DNA of 55,341 bases from an uncultured Cyclobacteriaceae bacterium (lineage in GTDB: Bacteria > Bacteroidota > Bacteroidia > Cytophagales > Cyclobacteriaceae). Under the pieces are notes generated by a model that was given only the letters and a program-made list of their open reading frames with translations, was not told where the DNA came from and did no database searches. The translations under genes and the position numbers were made by a program. Of this stretch, positions 8,926-17,478 are shown piece after piece. The stretch spans positions 1-55,341 of the forward strand of contig CANLOE010000037.1 of assembly GCA_947492745.1 (NCBI GenBank). The letters run 5' to 3'. Within the stretch, counting starts at the first letter, position 1. Every line of letters begins with the position of its first letter.

Positions 8926-9972
8926 TTAAGACAAAACAGGTGCTTTATTGTCTATAATCAATGGGATAAGTACTTCGAATACTTCTTTGTTTTCCGTAAT
9001 TTCCACTGTTTTTTCCGTTAAAAAGCGATATCTGGCCTTGATATTCGCCAATCCCAACTGGTTTGATCCGCTGGTATCAAGACTGTTTTTCTTTTGTAGA
9101 TTATTACTGACCCGTATTTTATCTTCACCTTTTATAATGATTTGAATGGTCAGTGGCTGTTCTTTGGTGATGATGTTGTGTTTTATGGCATTTTCCAAGA
9201 GCATTTGTATGGATAGTGGTGGCACATAATATTGTTCGTTGGGGCTTACGGTATTTTCTACTTTCAATTTTTCCCCGAATCGGATTTTCTGTAGGAATAT
9301 GTAAGCTTCAGCAAATTTCAGTTCTTCTTCCAATAATACGGTCTTCTTATCCTGTTGATCGAGTACGTATCGGTATACTTCGGAAAGTTTCCTGATAAAC
9401 TTGGCCGCTAGGTCCTGATTTTCATAAACGAGGTCTGTCAATGCATTGAGACTATTGAACAGAAAGTGTGGGTTGACCTGATTCTTGAGTGATTCGTACT
9501 TAGAAGTCAGGTGTTCACTACGCAGTCTTTCGGCATCCAACTCTAATTGTCTCCATGATAGTAGAAACTTCCTTCCATACAGGAAAAAGGAGATGATAAA
9601 TGTGATGCCGATAGAAAATGAGGCTGTAACCCAGACCTTGTCCATCCATACTCCATAAAGAAGCTTTACCAATAAGAATACGGTAAAGACTACTGCGAGG
9701 GTCACTACTGAATGTGCCAAGGCGGTCAGTAGAAAGGTATTTCCCGGAGAGTGCAGCCACGGACCTTTGCGGCCTGAATAGACTGCTACCCAACTGTTAA
9801 ACTGGGATAAACTCACCCATAATATCGCTGCGATAAAGTAATATCTCAAAAAATACTCTGGGGACTGTAGACAGTCATTACAGGTAATGGCTGTCTGTAC
9901 CAGTGCTGCCAGTAGAGCCAGTACTATTGAGAATACTGTTTTTTTCCAACCTTTTGAGCGTAATATCATCAT
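8926..9972 (-). CDS. LytS-type sensor histidine kinase
   Basis: A 348-aa membrane kinase. Four hydrophobic segments (about 13-30, 43-60, 80-105 and 113-132) form the N-terminal sensor, followed by a short coiled coil and a His_kinase domain (PF06580 type) with the phospho-acceptor H169 in QVNPHFLFNSL. The N box LLENAIKHN (about residue 258) and a G-box-like GLANIKARY complete the ATP-binding domain. A Cys pair (CNDC, 31-34) follows the first membrane segment and could be a redox or metal feature. It is transcribed with the LytTR regulator immediately downstream. The signal sensed is unknown. Confidence 0.93.
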   Translation of the reverse strand: MMILRSKGWKKTVFSIVLALLAALVQTAITCNDCLQSPEYFLRYYFIAAILWVSLSQFNSWVAVYSGRKGPWLHSPGNTFLLTALAHSVVTLAVVFTVFLLVKLLYGVWMDKVWVTASFSIGITFIISFFLYGRKFLLSWRQLELDAERLRSEHLTSKYESLKNQVNPHFLFNSLNALTDLVYENQDLAAKFIRKLSEVYRYVLDQQDKKTVLLEEELKFAEAYIFLQKIRFGEKLKVENTVSPNEQYYVPPLSIQMLLENAIKHNIITKEQPLTIQIIIKGEDKIRVSNNLQKKNSLDTSGSNQLGLANIKARYRFLTEKTVEITENKEVFEVLIPLIIDNKAPVLS

Positions 9973-10030
9973 GTAATTATAAATAATTAAACCCTATAAA
10001 TATAGCTTCCGGGTACCGCCTGTTTCAATT

Positions 10031-10084
10031 TGATTTTAGTGTACTTTATGCCCTCATCACGAAATCCCTTTGATCATTTTGGGT
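10031..10084 (-). repeat. Partial family C element (solo half, C3)
   Basis: Only one end of family C is present, with GTACTTTATGCCCTCATCAC followed closely by TGATCATTTTGGGT. It matches the corresponding end of C2 (18852-19020). The other half is missing. It lies upstream of the LytS gene, where it could influence that transcript. Confidence 0.6.
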
Positions 10085-10248
10085 TGAAAACACTCCTGAT
10101 AGCGCCAGCTACCTTTGTCCACTCGTCAAGAAGGTTCCTTTGCTAAAATGTCCGTAGGGCATCGTGCAATGTTAGGGTCTGATTTTAATCAGGACTAAAT
10201 GGGCTTCAAAACCCTAATTCATATTAGAGAATACATATCGACTGTGTA

Positions 10249-10914
10249 TCATCTGCACTGTTCTTTCATACCGGTTGCTTGGGAGTGTCCCCATCTGGGC
10301 ATCAATGGTGCAGCAGTGCTTAAACCAACCTTTTCTTCTTCAAATTTTTCAAGCGATTTTTCCAAAGTGGCACATGAGCTGCTCAAATCCTCCCCCATAA
10401 ACTTGGCGGTACCCATTTGCATTTGTGCCATTAGGTAAAGTGCTCTTGGGTTGTCAGGGTTCATAGCGATGGCTTTGTTCAGCGCCTTGAAGGACATACC
10501 AGAGTATTGCCGTCCTCTGGTACCCGGGTCGGCCGAGAGGCGAATCATATGAATGAAGCCCTCTAAGGCATGAAGTTCCGACTCCTTTGGGTTTAATTTC
10601 AGTGCTTTTTTTAAGTGTTCCTGTGCCTTGTCCAATTGAAGGTCTTTTGTTTCTTTACCGTCGGCATATCGGGTGGCGCGCATGATATGAGCAAATGTAG
10701 CATAATAATAGGGTTCCCACTTTCCTTCTTTTGCGGCTGCAACCCGCTCTAGTTTGTCGATAGCTTCTTGATAGGCTTCATCTGTTTCGGAAGTATATAC
10801 TGTATTGATGATTCTTTTCATAGCAGTGATGTATTTATCATCATTGGCCTTGAGTGTGAGTACACCGAATGAAATAAGGGTAAAAATCAGTAGAGATGTT
10901 GTTATATTCTTCAT
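10249..10914 (-). CDS. Exported TPR protein
   Basis: A protein of about 221 aa with a signal peptide (residues 1-22, ending LTLKAND). Three or more tetratricopeptide-like helical pairs follow (about 30-185), best seen in AQEHLKKALKLNPKESELHA and KALNKAIAMNPDNPRALYLM. It is probably periplasmic. It follows the TonB-dependent receptor on the same strand (about 70 bp gap) and precedes the LytS/LytTR pair, so it may work with that receptor, as many Bacteroidota TonB receptors are paired with a small accessory protein. The C-terminus has a Cys near the end and no T9SS domain. The start Met at 10914 directly precedes the signal segment. Confidence 0.8.
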   Translation of the reverse strand: MKNITTSLLIFTLISFGVLTLKANDDKYITAMKRIINTVYTSETDEAYQEAIDKLERVAAAKEGKWEPYYYATFAHIMRATRYADGKETKDLQLDKAQEHLKKALKLNPKESELHALEGFIHMIRLSADPGTRGRQYSGMSFKALNKAIAMNPDNPRALYLMAQMQMGTAKFMGEDLSSSCATLEKSLEKFEEEKVGLSTAAPLMPRWGHSQATGMKEQCR

Positions 10915-10983
10915 AGTATGCATGTGTTTGATTGTGATTTTCTTCTTCTATGTGGGGCACGGAGACTACCATGTCCTTTGTAA

Positions 10984-13137
10984 TTATAGATTCGGTAATT
11001 GATTCAGCGTTTTGTTCTTTGATAGTGTGATAAATGCCCCAATGAAAAAGAAGCGTGGTGCCGCAGGGCCAATGGCCCTGCGGTTCAGTCTGCCTTCGGC
11101 ATTTCTCTCCTGACCATATTCATAGCCGAACACATTCTGTCTTCCCAGTACATTATTTATACTTGTATGAAGGATGACCTGCGAGTTCAATAGGTAACTT
11201 ATGTTCAGGCTCAAATCCTGATAGCTCTTAGTCTTGCCTTGATGAAAACCGGCCTGTTCCTGGATATGATAGCGCCTTGGGCTTGCATAACTGAAACTAG
11301 TGCCGATACTTGTCCTCCAAGCGTTGAAAAAATACTTTAGGACCAAAGAGGCGTTATGCGCTGAGGCAAACGTCGGTATGGCCAACTCCGGAAAATCGAG
11401 GTGTTCTCGACGAGTATCCAGAAAGGAATACGATACCCAATAATCGAGGCGTTCGATGCTTCTATTATCCCTCCAGAACAGTTCCACTCCTCTGGCATAA
11501 CCTGTGCCGCTGTTATCCAATGGCCCGGAAGCCTCTTTGGATGAAAAGCGTACAAGGTCACCATAAGTTTTATGATAGGTTTCTACCCTTAGGACTCTGT
11601 CCTTTATATTTTTCTGATAACTGAGGATATAATGCGTTGCCACAGGGGACTGCAATACTTTTTGTCGATGCAGCAGGTCGCTTTCCGGTGCCTGCTTGAA
11701 CTGTCCATAAGCTAAGGATATTTGGCTATCCTCTCCTGTTTTATAGGCCGCAGATATACGAGGTGTAGCCTGTGTTTCTCTGAGTAGGGTATTGTGAGTG
11801 ATGCGTAGCCCTGCACTTAGCAGTAAGTCATTGTTCAGGTACCAAGTTGCCGTACCATGACCGGCCCAGATAAGCTCCTCAAAATTCAGCGTTTCCATAC
11901 CCTGTCTGCTTGCATGGTCTCTCCCCAAAAGCTCCACTCCCCAGCGTAGCCCTACAGCTTCTGCAAGATCATGGTCAAAGGTTATTTTTGTATGATAGAA
12001 TTGCGCTAGCTGTTCCGTTTCTGTCCCATCGATGTCCATTACATTACGGTCTCGGGTGTAGGATATTCCAGTACGGTAAGACGCGTTTTCATTGATACTG
12101 TTTTTCAGTGTACTGTTCAGATAGATGTAGCCATTTTCCAGCTGAAGGGGACGTATAAGCGTGGGTCTATCAATGTCCTTTTGCTCTAAGGTCATGGAAT
12201 TATGGTTGAACTGCCCGTATACTTTCCACAGCCCCATCTCACCGACTTGCTGGCGAAAAGCCGCATTCCCTTCAATGGAGCGTGGGGCTTTTCGCCAGTC
12301 CAAATTTTGCTGAACAGCTTTAAAATAAGGGCTGAGGTTAGTGTACTGTAGTTTTGCTGCAAGTGATGTTCTTTCTCCCTGCTGAGTTCTGGAAATATCG
12401 GCACCTACTGACATGAGCGATATATCCGTTCTGTTCGCTATGGCTTTGTCCTTGGTATCGAGTATCAAAGCTGAGGATAGTGCCTGTCCATACTCTGCTC
12501 CATAACCACCGGTGCTAAAGCTGGTGCCTTTGAACATGAAAGGCGAAAACCGCCCTCGACCGGGTACATTGGGTACAGTGCTGTTGTAGGCATTTCCGAC
12601 CAACATCCCGTCGATAAAGGTCTTGGTTTCTTCTCCTGAGCCTCCCCTCACAAACAAGCGCCCTTCCTCCCCTACTGTTTGCGTACCTGGCAAGGTATTC
12701 AATGCCCCTGCGATATCTGCTGTTGCTCCGGCTGTAGTAACAATGTCCAAAGGGTTGAGTACTTCGCTTCTGTGCTTGCCACTGGCATCGAGCCTTCCTG
12801 CGGTAATGGTCACCGCCTCCAATTTGTTGATGGTTTCCTGTAGATAGATGATACCCAGTAATATTTTCCTTCTTTCAAGGTCCAACACTACTTCCTTTTC
12901 ATAAGTACGATAACCTGTAAAGCTGATATGGAGCACCTGCGCTCCGCTTTCTTCTGTTGTCAGGGAAAAATACCCTCTATCGTCACAGGAAGTACCCTCA
13001 TAAGTTCCTTTCAGGTACACATTGGCCCCTACTATAGGCTCCCCTGATTTATCAATGACCTGTCCCTGAAATGTCGATTGCGCCGTAGCCAATAGTGCAG
13101 GGAGAATAAAAGGTAGCATTGTCAACACCCATCTCAT
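10984..13137 (-). CDS. TonB-dependent outer-membrane receptor
   Basis: A 717-aa receptor with a signal peptide (residues 1-19, ending LLATAQ). A carboxypeptidase-regulatory-like beta domain (about 22-110, FQGQVIDKSGEPIVGANVYL) is typical of Bacteroidota receptors. The plug domain (about 125-230) contains RLFVRGGSGEETKTFIDGML, and a C-terminal beta barrel of aromatic strands runs to the end, finishing in RFFFIGAFITL shortly before the C-terminus. It would import a siderophore, vitamin, peptide or sugar using TonB energy; no SusD partner is adjacent, so glycan import is less likely. I chose the Met at 13137, just before the signal peptide. It is the first gene of the minus-strand block running to 7364, and element A4 lies upstream of it. 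Confidence 0.92.
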   Translation of the reverse strand: MRWVLTMLPFILPALLATAQSTFQGQVIDKSGEPIVGANVYLKGTYEGTSCDDRGYFSLTTEESGAQVLHISFTGYRTYEKEVVLDLERRKILLGIIYLQETINKLEAVTITAGRLDASGKHRSEVLNPLDIVTTAGATADIAGALNTLPGTQTVGEEGRLFVRGGSGEETKTFIDGMLVGNAYNSTVPNVPGRGRFSPFMFKGTSFSTGGYGAEYGQALSSALILDTKDKAIANRTDISLMSVGADISRTQQGERTSLAAKLQYTNLSPYFKAVQQNLDWRKAPRSIEGNAAFRQQVGEMGLWKVYGQFNHNSMTLEQKDIDRPTLIRPLQLENGYIYLNSTLKNSINENASYRTGISYTRDRNVMDIDGTETEQLAQFYHTKITFDHDLAEAVGLRWGVELLGRDHASRQGMETLNFEELIWAGHGTATWYLNNDLLLSAGLRITHNTLLRETQATPRISAAYKTGEDSQISLAYGQFKQAPESDLLHRQKVLQSPVATHYILSYQKNIKDRVLRVETYHKTYGDLVRFSSKEASGPLDNSGTGYARGVELFWRDNRSIERLDYWVSYSFLDTRREHLDFPELAIPTFASAHNASLVLKYFFNAWRTSIGTSFSYASPRRYHIQEQAGFHQGKTKSYQDLSLNISYLLNSQVILHTSINNVLGRQNVFGYEYGQERNAEGRLNRRAIGPAAPRFFFIGAFITLSKNKTLNQLPNL

Positions 13138-13383
13138 AGTCGTGTATTTTGTTAGTGGATGTGACAAAGGTTCGATAGTGACCTCTAATTTGAAAATTAT
13201 CCTTACCGGATCGTAGGAACGTAGGGATAGATCGTATTTACAACTATCTCAGCACAAAACTTCTGCTGCGTGCGATACCCATAGGTGCTCTCAAGGGTGT
13301 TGATATTTCCATCTATCCCATCCAGTGTTTTATAGGTAATTACTGTCAGCAGTATTACCTTCACCTTAATTGTGCACATGTTA

Positions 13384-13541
13384 TACAAACTTAGCTTCTA
13401 AAATCGCCTATCTTCCTGTTCTTTTTGCTTCACTCCGCATTGACAATCCTCGGGACAGCGCTGCTATCCCTGCGGTGCTCGTCTTGATGGATACTAAAAT
13501 GCCCCAAGGAATCAATACGACAGCTGAAACCCAAATTTGTA
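13384..13541 (+). mobile_element. MITE-like element family A, copy A4
   Basis: A 158-bp copy starting TACAAACTTAGC and ending CCAAATTTGTA, with direct TTA repeats at 13381-13383 and 13542-13544. Its right duplication overlaps the left TAA of element C1, so the two meet at a single TTAA. Confidence 0.85.
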
Positions 13542-13545
13542 TTAA

Positions 13546-13715
13546 ACCCAAATTGATCAATAGGATTTCGTGATGAGGGCATAAAGTACCATAAAATCAG
13601 CGGCTTAAGTGAGGAGGCCTAGTGTATCACTAAGGTGACGAACCTGCGCAGCGTAAAACCGCTGGTTTTGAAGTAATTTATGCTCGTAATAGGAAGACTA
13701 TTGATTATTTTGGGT
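13546..13715 (+). mobile_element. MITE-like element family C, copy C1
   Basis: A 170-bp element with imperfect terminal inverted repeats: the left end ACCCAAATTGATCAATAG pairs with the right end CTATTGATTATTTTGGGT. TAA lies on both sides (13543-13545 and 13716-13718). The inner arms (GCATAAA...AAAATCAGCGG and its mirror) continue the symmetry, so the unit could fold into a long hairpin. It does not code for protein. Related copies are C2 (18852-19020) and the half copy C3 (10031-10084). Confidence 0.85.
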
Positions 13716-13768
13716 TAAACACGTATCACGCATTTAATTCACTATGTAGTTTTATTTTGATAGTATTA

Positions 13769-13987
13769 GAGACTGTTTTAAAATGTATTTTTTCTTTCTT
13801 ATTTACTTCTTTTGGTGCCTAATTTCGTTGAAATTTCCGCTAGCTAGCGCGACATGCTATCTTTGTCAATGGCTCACGCCGCAGAAGGCCCCTTCACTAA
13901 TAATGCCCTAGGGGCATTATTTGAACGCTCGGTCCTGTCCAAAATAAGTGATAACAAATTCTAAAATAATATCTTCAAAACAGTCTC
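13769..13987 (+). mobile_element. MITE-like element family E, copy E1
   Basis: A 219-bp non-coding element with termini GAGACTGTTTTAAAA and TTCAAAACAGTCTC, flanked by TTA on both sides (13766-13768 and 13988-13990). An internal hairpin has a 10-bp perfect stem, AATAATGCCC / GGGCATTATT, at about 13899-13921. The right TTA is also the left flank of element B2. A lone end of the same kind lies at 18751. Confidence 0.8.
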
Positions 13988-13990
13988 TTA

Positions 13991-14147
13991 ACCTGGATCA
14001 TCTACTGCGGATCTAAATAGCTGCAAACCGGTCGTTGCACTACGTTTTTTTGAATTCACCATAGCGGTGCTGTGCCAGATCCAATAAAACTCCCTGATTT
14101 ATGGATATGTAAACCCTCGTTACGAAGTTCCAACGCATGATCCGGGT
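13991..14147 (+). mobile_element. MITE-like element family B, copy B2
   Basis: A 157-bp copy of family B from ACCTGGATCATC to GATCCGGGT, with TTA on both sides (13988-13990 and 14148-14150). It is about 11 bp shorter than B3 because of a deletion near its left end. It is in the same orientation as B3 on the other side of the toxin-antitoxin genes. Confidence 0.85.
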
Positions 14148-14150
14148 TTA

Positions 14151-14317
14151 ATGAATCTGCAATTTGGAAATTTATTACGAGCTCAAATAAATCAAATCTA
14201 TAAAGTGAATGTATTTTTTGAACTGACCGTAGCGGCGCTACACTGAACCCAATAAAAAATCCTGATTTATAGTCACCCGAACTCTCATGACAAAGTTCCA
14301 ATACAGATATATGGGGT
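14151..14317 (+). mobile_element. Divergent family B element, copy B5
   Basis: A degraded relative of B4 (31627-31793). It shares GAATGTATTTTTTGAA, an ACCGTAGCGG core and CAAAGTTCCAA near its right end, and ends GGGGT followed by TAA. Its left end abuts B2 at TTA. The ends are still recognisably inverted (ATCTGCAATTTGGAA against TTCCAATACAGAT). Confidence 0.6.
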
Positions 14318-14430
14318 TAACAACCAAGAAAACAATTCCCTAAAAGGAAGTTTTCGGGAGGCCATCGAAATAAAACCGCAAGCCCAAATCAGAACTCGCG
14401 AGGATAGATGTTTTAAAATGAGACAATCAC

Positions 14431-14461
14431 TTGTTTTACCACAAAACAAATAGTAATTTTG
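14431..14461 (+). promoter_or_regulatory. Antitoxin promoter with palindromic operator
   Basis: TTG at 14431-14433 and TAATTTTG at 14454-14461, 20 nt apart, match the Bacteroidota -33/-7 promoter pattern. A perfect inverted repeat TTGTTTT-accac-AAAACAA (14431-14449) overlaps the -33 element and the spacer, an ideal place for autorepression by the HTH antitoxin. The -7 box ends 4 bp before the ATG at 14465, implying a leaderless or nearly leaderless transcript. Confidence 0.65.
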
Positions 14462-14464
14462 GGT

Positions 14465-15274
14465 ATGGAAGAAAATAGACCTGCTCAAAGCAAAATAGGC
14501 CGTAGGCTGGCAAAGCTCCGTAAACAGCATGGGCTATCACAACAAGAATTGGCAAAAAGGATTCAGATATCCAGACCTTCTTTAGCACAAATAGAGTTGG
14601 GCAACCGAAGCCTGACCATTCTCGAATCACAAAGAATATCTTTTGTTTTGAGGATTTCTCTAGATGAATTGGTTTCCAATAATTTTTCCGACCCTGTTCC
14701 TATAGAGAAGTCCAAAATTGTATCCGAAAAACCCATGGAGCGGGTTTCGGTACCTTCATTGAAGGAAGAGAAGTTCCGGAATGTACTATTATACGTTTTG
14801 GAAAGATGCGCCGGCAAGCCCAATGTTGGAGAAACCGTTCTTTACAAGCTTCTCTATTTTTCGGACTTTAATTATTATGAGCTTTATGAGGAACACCTTA
14901 CAGGTGCCCTGTACAGAAAACTTCCTTATGGGCCTGTTCCCCATAAGCTGGATTCCATCCTATACCAAATGATTGAAGACGGTCAATTACAACGTGTCAA
15001 GACTACCTATCACGGATATCATCAAACTAGGTATCTACCTCTGGAGAAGCCTAAGTTGACCTTATTAAAAGCGAGCGAAAAAGAAGTGATCGATAATGTT
15101 ATCGATCAAATGAGCGACTGGTCAGCCTCGTCCATCAGTAATTATTCGCATCGGGACATGCCCTGGATGGCCTCTAAGGAAGGAGAAGAAATCGATTATG
15201 AGCTTGCCTTTTATAGAGAGGTGCCGTTTTCTGCAAGAAATTATGAGGATAAAGTAGAAGAGGATGGAATTTAA
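14465..15274 (+). CDS. HTH-Panacea antitoxin (PanA type, DUF4065)
   Basis: A 269-aa protein with an XRE-type helix-turn-helix at residues 10-70 (SQQELAKRIQISRPSLAQIE), followed by a Panacea/DUF4065 domain (about 100-250) showing LYKLLYFSDF (127-136), YRKLPYGPVPH (150-160) and YSHRDMPW (227-234). Panacea is a known antitoxin domain that neutralises many unrelated toxins by direct binding. Here the HTH would repress its own promoter at the 14431 palindrome. The last codons overlap the toxin start by 11 bp, so the genes are translationally coupled. A TTG two codons upstream is an alternative start, but ATG 14465 fits better. The pair is enclosed by family B elements on both sides, a sign of mobility. 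Confidence 0.88.
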   Translation: MEENRPAQSKIGRRLAKLRKQHGLSQQELAKRIQISRPSLAQIELGNRSLTILESQRISFVLRISLDELVSNNFSDPVPIEKSKIVSEKPMERVSVPSLKEEKFRNVLLYVLERCAGKPNVGETVLYKLLYFSDFNYYELYEEHLTGALYRKLPYGPVPHKLDSILYQMIEDGQLQRVKTTYHGYHQTRYLPLEKPKLTLLKASEKEVIDNVIDQMSDWSASSISNYSHRDMPWMASKEGEEIDYELAFYREVPFSARNYEDKVEEDGI

Positions 15275-15608
15275 GGAACTTCGTGAATTCAACAAAGACC
15301 TTAAGAAACTACTCAAAAAGCATAGAACCCTTAACGAAGACCTCAAGGTTGTCAAAAAAGTTTTGGCCATTCGACCTCAGGCAGGACCACCATTCAGTTT
15401 TCGTATCGATCAATTGGGAATAGAAACCTGTATCATCAAGGTAAAGAAAATTGCTTGTAAGGCTTTAAAAGGAAAAGGGGTCTATTCGGGATTTAGGCTT
15501 GTTTATGCCTTTTTTCCCGAGAAGGAGGAAATCATCTTTATTGAACTATATCACAAAAGCGACAAGGCCTGTGAGAATAAGGAGAGAATACTCAAGAACT
15601 TCAAGTGA
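15264..15608 (+). CDS. RelE/ParE-superfamily toxin partner
   Basis: A 114-aa basic protein overlapping the antitoxin by 11 bp. A Lys-rich N-terminal helix pair (FNKDLKKLLKKHRTLNEDLK) is followed by beta strands (IIKVKKIACKAL, GFRLVYAFFPEKEEIIFIEL) and a closing YHKSDKACENKERI. This is the layout of RelE/ParE-type toxins, including the central Arg-containing strand and a late Tyr/His/Lys-rich end. RelE-like members cut mRNA on the ribosome and ParE-like ones poison gyrase; the residues here suggest RelE (HigB-like), but the family call rests on pattern only. It stays inactive while bound by the Panacea protein. Only a family B element follows downstream. Confidence 0.8.
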   Translation: MEFKELREFNKDLKKLLKKHRTLNEDLKVVKKVLAIRPQAGPPFSFRIDQLGIETCIIKVKKIACKALKGKGVYSGFRLVYAFFPEKEEIIFIELYHKSDKACENKERILKNFK

Positions 15609-15669
15609 TGATTGCGTACCTGAAAGTCTCAGTAGGTATTTTCCCAAGCCATTGGCTTAACGTGATTCA

Positions 15670-15837
15670 ACCTGGATCATGCATTGGAAAATCTACTGCG
15701 GATCTAAATAGCTGCAAACCGGTCGTTGCACTACGTTTTTTGAATTCACCATAGCGGTGCTATGCCAAATCCAATAAAACCCCCTGATTTATGGATATGT
15801 AAACCCTCGTTACGAAGTTCCAACGCATGATCTGGGT
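15670..15837 (+). mobile_element. MITE-like element family B, copy B3
   Basis: The most complete family B copy (168 bp), from ACCTGGATCATGCATTGG to CCAACGCATGATCTGGGT. TCA lies on both sides (15667-15669 and 15838-15840), which extends the target pattern from TTA to TNA. It has the same orientation as B2 and fills most of the 325-bp gap between the toxin gene and surE. Confidence 0.85.
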
Positions 15838-15933
15838 TCAAGCAATACTTTTTCACTTCTGCACGCTGCTCCCCTTCTTATTATCAAAAAAAACACAATT
15901 TACAAATAGCTTCAATCCTTTTGCTCTATACAT

Positions 15934-16701
15934 TCATGTAAGCGTCTCTTTGAGATTTTCCAAGCTACTATAATCAGTCATGTCATACTGGCAAGGTACG
16001 ATGGAAATATAGTTATTGGCGATGGCCCATTCGTCATTATCCTCACTGGTGTCAAAATTGACAAAGTTGCCTGCCATCCAGAAGTACCTTCGCCCATAGG
16101 GATCATGACGTTGGTCAAACTCCTCCTGCCATCGCGCATGAGCCTGACGACATACTCTTACTCCTTTTATCTGTTCATTTTGCTTGGGAGGAAAATTGAC
16201 ATTGAGCGCCACTCCTTTTTTCAGTCCATTTTTCAGGACATTGGAAGCAATGGTTTTTACGTATTCTTTTACATGGCTGAAATCCGCGGTGGCGCTATAG
16301 TCGCATAGTGAAAAACCGATGGCGGGCATACCTTCTATCGCTGCTTCTATAGCAGCGGACATCGTACCGGAGTACAATACACTGATGGAGGTATTACTAC
16401 CGTGATTGATCCCACTAACGACCAAATCAGGTTTTCTGTCTTTCAGCACATGATGTTTGGCTATTTTCACACAATCAGCAGGTGTACCTGAGCACTCAAA
16501 AGCCTCGACGCCCTCAAAAAGGGTATTCTCTTCCAAGCGCAGAGTATCCCCTATGGTAATGGCATGTCCCATTCCGGACTGGGGACTGTCAGGTGCTACT
16601 ACTACAACTTCTCCCAGCTCTCTCATTATATCTATGAGAGTATGTATACCTCTAGAGGTGATACCGTCATCATTGGATACTAATATCAATGGTTTTCCCA
16701 T
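15934..16701 (-). CDS. surE: 5'/3'-nucleotidase SurE
   Basis: A 255-aa metal-dependent nucleotidase that dephosphorylates nucleoside 5'- and 3'-monophosphates and, in some species, exopolyphosphate. The family signature is intact: metal ligands D11 and D12 in VSNDDG, S42 in PQSGMGHA and N99 in SGINHGSN. The core SGTPADCV (71-78) and LYSGTMSAAIE segments are also conserved. Length and start agree with the family. It is probably monocistronic; the toxin-antitoxin module and element B3 lie convergent at its 3' side. Confidence 0.97.
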   Translation of the reverse strand: MGKPLILVSNDDGITSRGIHTLIDIMRELGEVVVVAPDSPQSGMGHAITIGDTLRLEENTLFEGVEAFECSGTPADCVKIAKHHVLKDRKPDLVVSGINHGSNTSISVLYSGTMSAAIEAAIEGMPAIGFSLCDYSATADFSHVKEYVKTIASNVLKNGLKKGVALNVNFPPKQNEQIKGVRVCRQAHARWQEEFDQRHDPYGRRYFWMAGNFVNFDTSEDNDEWAIANNYISIVPCQYDMTDYSSLENLKETLT

Positions 16702-16802
16702 AATCTACGCTTGCTAAGTATAAGGATTCAATGAAGTGATTTGAACGATTTCCGAAAGATACTGATCTATAAAAAAACAACCTATTTTGTTTATGTCAAA
16801 TA

Positions 16803-17444
16803 TCAGCCTTTACTATTATATAGACTATTGTAATAAGCTACGATTCTGGTAAGGTCGTTCATTCGATCGTACTTAAGCTTATTCTCTTTAATGTAAGCGT
16901 CTACCAATGGTGCTTTCCGCTTCATCTGCTGTAATAGTTCTTTTTTCTTCCCTTCGAATTTTTTGATTTCACCATTATCGTACAAAAAGTAGTAATCATG
17001 CGTTAATATCTTTCTTGTAAAGCCGCCGCCATTCCAGAAGTTAGCATTGGCGGGATTGTTCTGCACGACTATCATCTCACGGGCAAGCAGACTGAGTCTC
17101 CCCTCGTGCAGTACTTCAAATAGTCTTGGCACTCTGTAACTACCTGTCAGACTTGCTGGAAGAGCATAAAAATACCTGAATCTATTAACAAGAACATCAA
17201 AAATCTCAAAATACAGAATTTTTCTTGAGGTCAGGGCCATCGGAGGTTCTGATTTATGAGTGACCAATTCGACAATATCCCGCTCTATTTGATACTTTAG
17301 TTGCCCACGAAGCGTATCTCCTTTTAAGAGCACTACTTTTCCCTCATGCCAGATTTCTGAGGGAAATCTTTGAGCGTACCCCAGTATGGGTCCCAGGCTA
17401 AGGATTATGCACCAAAGCAACATTTTGGTGGTAGATTGTCTCAT
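16803..17444 (-). CDS. Exported protein of unknown function
   Basis: A protein of about 213 aa with a signal peptide (residues 1-24, ending ILGYAQ), so exported. After it comes a beta-rich region opening with VVLLKGDTLRGQLKY, a pattern common to a large Bacteroidota group of small exported proteins whose role is not known to me. The C-terminal 60 residues are helical and rich in Lys. No enzymatic motif or T9SS domain is present. It lies 20-35 bp downstream of ribBA on the same strand and may be co-transcribed. The Met at 17444 sits best before the signal peptide. Confidence 0.7.
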   Translation of the reverse strand: MRQSTTKMLLWCIILSLGPILGYAQRFPSEIWHEGKVVLLKGDTLRGQLKYQIERDIVELVTHKSEPPMALTSRKILYFEIFDVLVNRFRYFYALPASLTGSYRVPRLFEVLHEGRLSLLAREMIVVQNNPANANFWNGGGFTRKILTHDYYFLYDNGEIKKFEGKKKELLQQMKRKAPLVDAYIKENKLKYDRMNDLTRIVAYYNSLYNSKG

Positions 17445-17478
17445 GGTCAGTCTATCCATTAGGCTATCTAGATTTTTA

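Noticed and set aside
13203-13388. 61-codon minus-strand frame upstream of the TonB receptor
   Set aside because: Runs into element A4 and shows no protein-like pattern.
13384-14317. Insertion sequence carrying a transposase
   Set aside because: All units are 150-220 bp without coding capacity; only non-autonomous elements are supported.
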